Assembly (NCBI GenBank): GCA_030525455.1
Contig: JAUNER010000002.1
Coordinates: 53,453 to 117,452 of the forward strand
DNA: 64,000 nucleotides
Direction: 5' to 3'
Source of the DNA: Akkermansia sp.
GTDB lineage: Bacteria > Verrucomicrobiota > Verrucomicrobiia > Verrucomicrobiales > Akkermansiaceae
How positions within the stretch are numbered: the stretch's first letter is position 1; each line of letters starts with the position of its first letter. The notes below the pieces were generated by a model, which saw nothing but the letters and a program-made list of their open reading frames with translations, had not been told where the DNA came from and searched no databases. Of this stretch, positions 57,309-64,000 are shown one piece after another. A program made the position numbers and the translations under genes.

Positions 57309-58280
57309 TTAGCCTTCCTCATCAAATCGCTCGCGTAGCTTATGGATTTTTCTCGCTGTGAGTTTATAAATTGGCTTATAAAGGAATTTTTTTAACACGG
57401 CTACGAGAGTTCGCCCTGGCATAGGTCCGGTAAGCAATCCGGCCTTTCTCATCATATTTTCATACCTTGCACCCTCATATCTCCAATTGTAACGCCATGG
57501 TTTATGGACGCCTTGATAATGTAAAATACCCGGCTCTAGGGCAGCTTCTACGGCTTGCTTAGGCGTCACTCCTCGCCAGAATTTTTCACGAGGGTCATTT
57601 TTTAAGATACGTCGTGTTAAGCCATCATGCCAATTCCATCGAGGATGTAATGCTTTAGTCCATCGGCAAAGCGTCCCATTAAGAGCATCTTGATCCGGAC
57701 AAGTAAGCTTATCTCGATGAGAGACAGCATATTCCAAAATCTTTTCGACCAAGCCATGTTCACGGAAAAAATCAACATTCATCAATAAAACACCGGAATT
57801 AAAATACCCGATACAATCCATGGGAATATCCAGGCGTTCATTAAAATGAGAACCGGGCTTAGAAAAGTTTTCAAACACAGCTCCCACAGCCATACCCGTC
57901 ATATCTGTTTGGAATAATTCTGTTAAATCACGACAAATGAGAATGTCTATGTCTATGTAAAGAATATTCCCAGACTCATTTTTTAACAAATCCGGTATAA
58001 AAATTCGTCCCCAAGCAGGCACAGGCCATTGCTCTGTATACGGGAAATTATGCTCCTTGAGAATGTTCGTAATTTCAATAAACTCCAATCGACAATCAAA
58101 CGGAGAAACGAGTTTTTGAATCTGTTGTTTTTCCTGTTCCTGAATAGCATCCGATAAAATATACACCTTATACCGCGTATTTGGTCCAGCCGTATCCAAC
58201 AATGAATACACAGTGACACTCAAAGGAAGAATGCCTCGATTATCACTAGCTAAAACTACTGCAAATTCATTTTTCTCCAT
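57309..58280 (-). CDS. Family 8 glycosyltransferase
   Basis: The 323-residue product resembles LgtC/WaaIJ-type GT8 enzymes: FAVVLASDNRGILPLSVTVY at the start, the DxD motif in ILYIDIDILICRDL (near 105), FNSGVLLMNVDFF and GILHYQGVHKPWR near the C-terminus. Such enzymes add galactose or glucose to LPS core. It is the last gene of the leftward LPS cluster, 34 bases after the GT2 gene. Confidence 0.92.
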   Translation of the reverse strand: MEKNEFAVVLASDNRGILPLSVTVYSLLDTAGPNTRYKVYILSDAIQEQEKQQIQKLVSPFDCRLEFIEITNILKEHNFPYTEQWPVPAWGRIFIPDLLKNESGNILYIDIDILICRDLTELFQTDMTGMAVGAVFENFSKPGSHFNERLDIPMDCIGYFNSGVLLMNVDFFREHGLVEKILEYAVSHRDKLTCPDQDALNGTLCRWTKALHPRWNWHDGLTRRILKNDPREKFWRGVTPKQAVEAALEPGILHYQGVHKPWRYNWRYEGARYENMMRKAGLLTGPMPGRTLVAVLKKFLYKPIYKLTARKIHKLRERFDEEG

Positions 58281-58314
58281 AACTAAATTTTCTTATAGAT
58301 GTAAATATGCAAAT

Positions 58315-59334
58315 CTATTTAAAAAGAAACTTGAGCTTTTTTCTCATTCTCTTCCAATAATACGATAAGGACATTCCGGACTTCCCTAAATACAATTGAC
58401 GAAGTAATGCCCATTCCTTTTTCGATAAATAATTACGGTCAGCTGCCAAATCAAAAACTCCTGTTTGATTCAGCATCTCGCATACATCCCTCGTTACTTG
58501 AGCCTGTGATGAGTGTGGGGCATACTTGCGTATATTCCTAACACACATGAAAAGCATTTTTAACCAAGCAATACGGTAATCCTCCCAAAGTCCCTTGGAT
58601 TGCCAATTTTGCATAACGCTACGGCAGATTTCAATATAATCAAGAACTTTAGCCGCATTCCCTGTATGCAAGGTACAAGTAGCAGACTCACTATGCTTTC
58701 TATAAACATAAAATGGCGGAGCACTTAAAATGGCAACCTTCTCACAATGAGGGAAACAAATGTAATGAAATTGTAAATCCTCTGCGAATCTAATATTTTC
58801 TGAGAATTTCAACTGATGTTTTTCAACAATACTCCGACGAATAATAACATTTGCACCATAATGAACCATTCCTATCGTTTGAGGAGAACAATATGCCCAT
58901 AGTTCACCATTGCTTGTTACCTGAGGATGCATGAAAACATCTTTTCTTGTCGGATTATTCTGGTAGAAATATCGATACGAGCAACCTACTCTGTCTACGT
59001 TTGTTTTTCTAATCAATTCATAAAGAGAAGAAATAAACCCGGCTTCCAGCTTATCATCACCATCAATTAATAATAAATACTCCCCCTGAGCAAGTGACAT
59101 ACCAATATTTCTGGCATGAGAAACACCGCCATTTTTTTCTAAATTGACAACACGCACTCGACTATCCCGTTCGGCATAATCTTGAAGTATTTCTATTGAA
59201 CGGTCCGGTGACGCATCGTTTACACAAATAACTTCAAAATCAACACCTTCCTGAGACAAAATACTATCCAGGCATTCAGCTATGTATTTCTCAACATTAT
59301 AAACGGATACAATAACAGAAAGAAACAAAGACAT
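58315..59334 (-). CDS. Family 2 glycosyltransferase
   Basis: The 339-residue GT2 enzyme has SVIVSVYNVEKYIAECLDSI (GT-A opening), VICVNDASPDRSIEILQDYA and the metal-binding DGDDK near 94-98, with a later EDLQFHYICF motif. The sugar donor and acceptor are unknown. Five bases separate it from the upstream heptosyltransferase gene, so they are one operon. Confidence 0.92.
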   Translation of the reverse strand: MSLFLSVIVSVYNVEKYIAECLDSILSQEGVDFEVICVNDASPDRSIEILQDYAERDSRVRVVNLEKNGGVSHARNIGMSLAQGEYLLLIDGDDKLEAGFISSLYELIRKTNVDRVGCSYRYFYQNNPTRKDVFMHPQVTSNGELWAYCSPQTIGMVHYGANVIIRRSIVEKHQLKFSENIRFAEDLQFHYICFPHCEKVAILSAPPFYVYRKHSESATCTLHTGNAAKVLDYIEICRSVMQNWQSKGLWEDYRIAWLKMLFMCVRNIRKYAPHSSQAQVTRDVCEMLNQTGVFDLAADRNYLSKKEWALLRQLYLGKSGMSLSYYWKRMRKKLKFLFK

Positions 59335-59339
59335 ATCTT

Positions 59340-60263
59340 TTACACTAAATATTTCTCCAAATGTTGCCAGACTTGGGCTACGCTGATTTCGTCTATATCC
59401 CCATCCGAAATGAGGTTGGTGATTTGCTTAGCGGTGATGGCAGAGTTTCTAGTACGGTTGCAGAAAATGGCAATCACAGGCACTCCGGAATAAGCACACA
59501 TGTGCGTAGGTCCGGTATCATTCCCCACACAAGCTAATGAACGCAAAGCCAGCTGGGGAATATCCATGAGGGATGATTTGCCTAGAAAACTTATCGCCAT
59601 AGGAGATGAAGAAGCAATAGTCTCAACTTCCGTAGCTTCTGTTTTTGTACCCAAAATTACAGAACTTATTCCACGTTCTGCTAATAATCGAACTAGCTCG
59701 CAGTAGTTGGAAATAGGCCAGCGTTTATGCGGATGCTGCGGAGAGCAACCGGGAATCATCAGTACGTATTTCCCCGGCAATTCGTGAAAATGCTTACCCT
59801 CGCCATGCATGAAACTTAAATCCGTCAGGACTTTTTCTACATGATATGGTTCTCGCTCAATGCTACCAAAGCACCAGCTTTTTGACTTACAGATTTTGCG
59901 TAATTCACCGGAATTCCCCGCAATCCACTCCAGCGAATGATTCAGCAAAAAACGCACCGCAGGGAAATATCGCTTCCGAGTTCTTGAGGATTCCATCAGG
60001 TCATAAACCCGAGTAAATCCACCATTGACAATAGCAGAAATTGCCGCTTTCGTCGCTCCTAATTTCCAGTATGGTAGACGATTATCGACAATAAAATCAT
60101 CAAATACCCCCAGTTGCTTTACCATAGGTACAAACATACCCATCGTCATAAGCACCATGTGGGCATCAGGATGCAGCTCACGGAGCCGCTTCATCGTCCC
60201 CATAGCAAGAACGACATCGCCTAAAGCACCATGCTTGATAACTAAGATTTTTTCTGTGGGCAT
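59340..60263 (-). CDS. Family 9 glycosyltransferase (ADP-heptose:LPS heptosyltransferase-like)
   Basis: The 307-residue product has KILVIKHGALGDVVLAMGTM (N-terminal domain), MIPGCSPQHPHKRWP, and CVGNDTGPTHMCAYSGVPVI, the WaaC/WaaF-type donor-binding motifs. It presumably adds a heptose to the LPS core; HldD upstream supplies the ADP-heptose. It starts 18 bases after hldD. Confidence 0.9.
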   Translation of the reverse strand: MPTEKILVIKHGALGDVVLAMGTMKRLRELHPDAHMVLMTMGMFVPMVKQLGVFDDFIVDNRLPYWKLGATKAAISAIVNGGFTRVYDLMESSRTRKRYFPAVRFLLNHSLEWIAGNSGELRKICKSKSWCFGSIEREPYHVEKVLTDLSFMHGEGKHFHELPGKYVLMIPGCSPQHPHKRWPISNYCELVRLLAERGISSVILGTKTEATEVETIASSSPMAISFLGKSSLMDIPQLALRSLACVGNDTGPTHMCAYSGVPVIAIFCNRTRNSAITAKQITNLISDGDIDEISVAQVWQHLEKYLV

Positions 60264-60281
60264 CTACTAATGATGTAAAAT

Positions 60282-61268
60282 TTACAAATAACTATCCTCT
60301 TTGTTCAGGAAATCCTGCACATATTGACGCACCCCTTCTTCCAATGTCGTCATGGGAGCAGTATAACCTGCGGCTCTTAAACGAGTTAAATCAGCCTTGG
60401 TATAGTACTGGTATTTACCACGAAGCTGCTCAGGCATCTCCTTGTAGGTAATTTTTTCCGGGAAACCAAGTGCCGCAAATGTTGATTTTGCCAAATCATA
60501 AAATGAGCGAGCTTCCCCAGCACCAACATTAAATAAACCACTCACTTGTGGGTTATCCAATAACCACAATACCACATTCACACAGTCCCCAACCCAAACA
60601 AAATCACGAAGTTGCCAACCGTCGGCATAATCCGGATGATAGGATTTGAAGAGTTCCACAGGTTCATTGGCCTTCACTTTGGGGAAAATATGAGCCACAA
60701 CACTCTTTTGACCACCCTTGTGGTACTCATTAGGACCATATACATTGAAAAACTTTAATCCGGCAAATTGCGGAGGAGTCGGCCGACCTTCCTTCACTTC
60801 ACGAGCCACCTTGCGATCAAAGAGAGCTTTGCTCCAGCCATACGCATTTAATGGGCGTAAGGCATTCACGTGCTCCAACTCAGGATTATCATCAAAGCCT
60901 AATGCTCCATCACCATAAGTAGCCGCCGATGAGGCATAAATAAACTGCTTATCATAAGCTGCACAGAAATTCCACAACCACAGACTTAATGAGAAATTTG
61001 TCTGGATAATCAAATCTGCATCTGTTTCCGTTGTTGCAGAAATTGCCCCCATGTGAACAACTGCCTCAATTTCTTCCTCGTGACCCTCCATGTAATCAAA
61101 CAAATCGTCCGGTGGCACAACGGCACAAAGTTCTCTCTTAGCGATATTTCGCCATTTATCATCTGTTCCTAATGTGTCACAAACGACAATATCCTTTTTC
61201 CCTGCTTTTTCCAAAGCGGCAACGATATTTGAGCCAATAAAACCAGCACCTCCAGTAACGATAATCAT
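60282..61268 (-). CDS. hldD: ADP-L-glycero-D-manno-heptose 6-epimerase
   Basis: The 328-residue SDR enzyme has the NAD(P)-binding IIVTGGAGFIGSNIVAALEK (2-21), FIYASSAATYGDG, the catalytic YGWSK (about 143-147, YxxxK) and GPNEYHKGGQKSVVAH. It epimerises ADP-heptose for LPS inner core, and heads the operon with the heptosyltransferase. Together with lpxI, lpxR and bamA it supports an LPS-bearing envelope. Confidence 0.95.
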   Translation of the reverse strand: MIIVTGGAGFIGSNIVAALEKAGKKDIVVCDTLGTDDKWRNIAKRELCAVVPPDDLFDYMEGHEEEIEAVVHMGAISATTETDADLIIQTNFSLSLWLWNFCAAYDKQFIYASSAATYGDGALGFDDNPELEHVNALRPLNAYGWSKALFDRKVAREVKEGRPTPPQFAGLKFFNVYGPNEYHKGGQKSVVAHIFPKVKANEPVELFKSYHPDYADGWQLRDFVWVGDCVNVVLWLLDNPQVSGLFNVGAGEARSFYDLAKSTFAALGFPEKITYKEMPEQLRGKYQYYTKADLTRLRAAGYTAPMTTLEEGVRQYVQDFLNKEDSYL

Positions 61269-61416
61269 AGCAATAACTGTGTTCTGCCACTATATAACAC
61301 ACTTATCCCCCCAGTGGCAACATCCATTTCCTAAAATCATCTACATCAGCACCCCCCATACCATAAGAAATAACCCCATAAACTCAAAAATACCCTATAC
61401 CCACATCGCAACTGGT

Positions 61417-61450
61417 ACAAAAAAGGCACCATCCCAAAAGACGATGCCTT
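61417..61450 (-). terminator. Terminator after metY
   Basis: AAGGCA... pairs with ...TGCCTT on the minus strand, followed by six T. The remaining gap up to 61269 holds no gene; A/C-rich plus strand. Confidence 0.75.
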
Positions 61451-61483
61451 AAAAATAAGTTTCTGTCACTAAAAGCTATCGAT

Positions 61484-62773
61484 TTAACGAATCGCCTCAA
61501 GTGCTTGCTGTAAATCAGCAATAATATCCTCTGCCGCTTCTGTGCCTACGGAAAAACGGATAAGGTCCGGTCGCACACCGGCTTCTATCAACTGCTCATC
61601 TGTAAGCTGACGATGCGTATGACTGGCTGGGTGCAAAACACATGTACGAGAGTCTGCCACGTGTGTAACAATTGCGGCCAACTTCAAGCTATCCATAAAT
61701 TTAATAGCTCGTTCACGCCCACCCTTTATACCAAAGGTTACCACACCACATGACTGACCATCACGGAACTGCTTCTGTGCTAAGTCATAGTATTTATCCC
61801 CTGGTAACCCCGGATAGTTAATCCATGCTACATCATCCTGTGACTGCAAAAATTCCGCCACTTTCTGAGCATTTTCACAATGCCGAGGTACACGCAAATG
61901 AAGAGTCTCAAGCCCTAAATTAAGCAAAAAGGCATTTTGAGGGGACTGAATAGAGCCCAAATCACGCATTAACTGCACGGTCGCCTTGGTAATATATGCC
62001 CCTTTACCAAATGCTTTTGTATAAGCTAATCCATGATATGAGGGATCTGGCTCGGTAAGGCCAGGGAACTTATCACTATGAGCCTCCCAGTCAAAATTAC
62101 CACTATCGACAATCACACCACCCACAGCCGTAGCATGACCATCCATATACTTTGTCGTTGAATGAGTAACGATGTCTGCACCAAATTCAAACGGACGGCA
62201 GTTAATAGGTGTCGTAAAGGTATTATCGACGATTAAGGGCACGCCACTAGAGTGTGCAATGTCTGCAAATTTCTTAATATCAAGCACACACAATGTCGGG
62301 TTTGATACAGTCTCTGCAAAAATTGCTTTTGTATTCGGACGAATTGCCGCTTTAATTTCCTCTTCAGAAGCCTCTTGGTCCACGAAGCTTACCTGAATCC
62401 CCATTTTTGGGAAGGTTACTGCAAACAAATTATACGTACCACCATAAATGCTCGTAGAGCTTACAATGTGATCACCAGCTTCACAAATATTCAAGACAGC
62501 ATAAAAAGAAGCGGCCTGCCCTGATGAAGTAAGGATAGCAGCTACACCCCCCTCAAGGGCGGCAATTTTAGCGGCCACAGCTTCGTTTGTGGGGTTTTGC
62601 AAACGCGTATAAAAAAATCCGGATTCCTCTAAGTCAAAGAGCTTTGCCATTTGCTCACTTGTTTCATACTTAAAGGTAGTACTCTGATATATAGGCAATA
62701 CACGAGGTTCCCCTTTTTTAGGGGTCCAACCGGCTTGTACGCACAATGTTTCTGGTCGCAGTTCCTGACTCAT
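61484..62773 (-). CDS. metY: O-acetylhomoserine aminocarboxypropyltransferase/sulfhydrylase
   Basis: The 429-residue PLP enzyme matches MetY in length and motifs: ETLCVQAGWTPKKGEPRVLP, YTRLQNPTNEAVAAKIAALE, the PLP lysine in HSTTKYMDGHATAVGG and VTHVADSRTCVLHPASHTHR. It makes homocysteine from O-acetylhomoserine and sulfide. MetB/MetC-type activity is less likely given the length. It is monocistronic, with a terminator. Confidence 0.93.
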   Translation of the reverse strand: MSQELRPETLCVQAGWTPKKGEPRVLPIYQSTTFKYETSEQMAKLFDLEESGFFYTRLQNPTNEAVAAKIAALEGGVAAILTSSGQAASFYAVLNICEAGDHIVSSTSIYGGTYNLFAVTFPKMGIQVSFVDQEASEEEIKAAIRPNTKAIFAETVSNPTLCVLDIKKFADIAHSSGVPLIVDNTFTTPINCRPFEFGADIVTHSTTKYMDGHATAVGGVIVDSGNFDWEAHSDKFPGLTEPDPSYHGLAYTKAFGKGAYITKATVQLMRDLGSIQSPQNAFLLNLGLETLHLRVPRHCENAQKVAEFLQSQDDVAWINYPGLPGDKYYDLAQKQFRDGQSCGVVTFGIKGGRERAIKFMDSLKLAAIVTHVADSRTCVLHPASHTHRQLTDEQLIEAGVRPDLIRFSVGTEAAEDIIADLQQALEAIR

Positions 62774-62871
62774 ACAGCACTTATGCTATGCTTATTCCCA
62801 ATACTTGTAAAGCAACGATGTTGACCTGAACTCAGAAAAATCACGTCCATCATATAATCATCCGCCTCTAT

Positions 62872-62915
62872 AAAAAATCCACCCTACCGGGATTATCCCG
62901 AAAACAAGGTGGATT
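62872..62915 (-). terminator. Terminator after the L,D-transpeptidase gene
   Basis: AATCCACC (62876-62883) pairs with GGTGGATT (62908-62915), with an inner CGGGAT/ATCCCG stem; on the minus strand a T-run (62872-62877) follows. Confidence 0.85.
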
Positions 62916-62932
62916 CACAAACATCACGCTCC

Positions 62933-63661
62933 CTATTTCTTTCGTGATGGTCGTTTTTGCTTTTCTGACACCGGTAAAAATTCGTCACGTATTTTTACTC
63001 GCGTGCCCATGGTTGTTTGCTCATAGAGAGTTTTAGCTACATCTCTCGTTAAGCGAATACACCCATGTGAAACCGGCTTTCTCTTTACCTTCCCAACATG
63101 TAAACCAAGGCCGGCATAAGTTAGTCTCTGCCAATATGGCATAGGCGAGCCAACAAATTTCCCCCCCTCGGGAACGGGGTCGGTAATTTCTGCATCTGTA
63201 TCAATGCATTTCCCTTCGGCATCGTACATCTTACCATACAAATTCGATGCGTGAGCCTCTTTTTTCTGAATAACCTTATAATCACCAATTTTTGTAGGGA
63301 ATGCTTTTACTCCTGACGATAGGGGGAAATCCATTGCCACCAAACCATCCACCACATACTGACCACGCTGGTCATCAAGGCAAACATAAATGCTTTGGCT
63401 CTTTTTTGGCTGACGCTGAATCAACGCTTCATCCCTATAAACTTTGTATGATTTTTTGTAATCCGGTTGAGCCACAAAGTGGGCATACGTTGTTGGTTCA
63501 AACGGATTTTTATATTTGGGAACAGATGTATCTAGTGTATGAGGCTCCGGCAAGGGTGCTTGCGAGCTACAACTCGTCAACCCAACTACAAAAGCCGGGA
63601 AGACGAGTAAAGACGCAACACAGTTCACGAGTGAAAATCTCGAATGACTAGTGGCAACCAT
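62933..63661 (-). CDS. L,D-transpeptidase (YkuD domain) lipoprotein
   Basis: The 242-residue product has a signal ending in lipobox GLTSC (residue 31), a linker and a YkuD domain with the catalytic motif HVGKVKRKPVSHGCIRL (His, then SHGC with nucleophilic Cys, then Arg). It cross-links or anchors peptidoglycan from the periplasm. It is followed upstream by a LysM protein, which also binds peptidoglycan. It contains a C7 run (63161-63167). Confidence 0.93.
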   Translation of the reverse strand: MVATSHSRFSLVNCVASLLVFPAFVVGLTSCSSQAPLPEPHTLDTSVPKYKNPFEPTTYAHFVAQPDYKKSYKVYRDEALIQRQPKKSQSIYVCLDDQRGQYVVDGLVAMDFPLSSGVKAFPTKIGDYKVIQKKEAHASNLYGKMYDAEGKCIDTDAEITDPVPEGGKFVGSPMPYWQRLTYAGLGLHVGKVKRKPVSHGCIRLTRDVAKTLYEQTTMGTRVKIRDEFLPVSEKQKRPSRKK

Positions 63662-63674
63662 ACCTAAACCTTGC

Positions 63675-64000
63675 TTATCGTTTAGAACGAGGAATAACTA
63701 ACTTCTGATTAATATGAATCAAATCAGAACGCAAGCCATTAGCACGCTTAATAGCCTTTACAGATGTACCATATTTACGAGCAATAGCACCGAGAGTATC
63801 GCCCTTCTTCACCTTGTATACACGTGATTTAGAGGATGAGGACTTAGCAGAGGATTTCTTAGTGCTCTTAGAGGATGACTTGGCAGAAGACTTTTTCCCG
63901 GAAGAGCTCTTCTTTATAGTTGGCCTTTCCGGTGGATTATAAGAGTAATCATTAGAGGCTAAATTGTAATCACCAGATACATAAGCTGGGTCTGAGCTTT
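63675..64000 (-). CDS. LysM domain protein, 5' end outside window
   Basis: The visible 107 C-terminal residues have a Ser/Lys-rich linker (SSSGKKSSAKSSSKSTKKSS) followed by a single LysM domain, RVYKVKKGDTLGAIARKYGTSVKAIKRANGLRSDLIHINQKLVIP, split here as short matches YKVKKGDTLGAIARKYGT and HINQKLVIP. LysM domains bind peptidoglycan glycan. The stop is 13 bases before the L,D-transpeptidase start, so the two are probably one operon. Anything before the linker is outside the window. Confidence 0.9.
   Translation of the reverse strand, partial: SSDPAYVSGDYNLASNDYSYNPPERPTIKKSSSGKKSSAKSSSKSTKKSSAKSSSSKSRVYKVKKGDTLGAIARKYGTSVKAIKRANGLRSDLIHINQKLVIPRSKR

Overview
The window looks like a chromosomal segment of a Gram-negative, LPS-bearing bacterium, most probably a member of the Verrucomicrobiota (Akkermansia-like relatives). 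This is inferred from gene content: LpxI rather than LpxH, LpxR-type lipid A deacylase, HldD plus heptosyltransferase, BamA, pyruvate dehydrogenase E1 alpha/beta/E2, and near absence of Shine-Dalgarno sequences. No 16S rRNA is present, so the phylum call is moderate.

Layout. 1-4,140: a truncated U32 peptidase-family gene and folC, a small SRP RNA gene with its own promoter and terminator, and a coiled-coil membrane protein, all on the minus strand. 4,141-6,453: a large ankyrin-repeat lipoprotein. 6,629-11,568: an accessory segment with a very AT-rich restriction-modification pair (an EcoRI-family endonuclease coupled to a D12/alpha-class adenine methyltransferase), a tyrosine recombinase, and a DUF3800 gene that has a strong promoter and a terminator-like leader and is framed by about 107-bp direct repeats. 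The right repeat is interrupted by a 314-bp MITE-like insertion bounded by a 9-bp direct repeat. 11,569-24,923: the conserved transcription/translation block, transcribed leftward from a strong promoter: tRNA-Thr, tuf, tRNA-Trp, secE, nusG, rplK, rplA, rplJ, rplL, rpoB, rpoC. 24,988-29,546: tig, clpP, clpX, tsaD (protein folding, proteolysis, tRNA modification).

29,834-48,577 is mostly plus strand: a C_GCAxxG_C_C protein, a KtrA/TrkA-like regulator, lpxR-like, clpB, cmk, plsC, recF, then a minus-strand rnd pair, a small helix-turn-helix-like protein, mazG, comF, a CobA-HemD fusion, a membrane zinc peptidase, pdhABC, lpxI and efp. 48,744-64,000: a second large ankyrin-repeat lipoprotein, bamA and an envelope protein, metF, a TPR membrane protein, a His/Pro-rich lipoprotein, a leftward LPS-core operon (hldD, heptosyltransferase, GT2, GT8), metY, an L,D-transpeptidase lipoprotein and a truncated LysM protein.

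Together the window mixes core information-processing and proteostasis genes with outer-membrane biogenesis (BamA, LpxI, LpxR, HldD, glycosyltransferases, LdtA-like enzyme). The one clearly accessory zone is 6.6-11.6 kb. The most promising items for a second look are the EcoRI-like enzyme with an unexpected methyltransferase class, the DUF3800 cassette with its structured leader and flanking repeats, the MITE-like insertion, a 17-bp motif shared by the clpB and zinc-peptidase upstream regions, possible leaderless pdhA and clpP mRNAs, and an EF-P with arginine at position 34 in a Pro-Pro-Arg loop.
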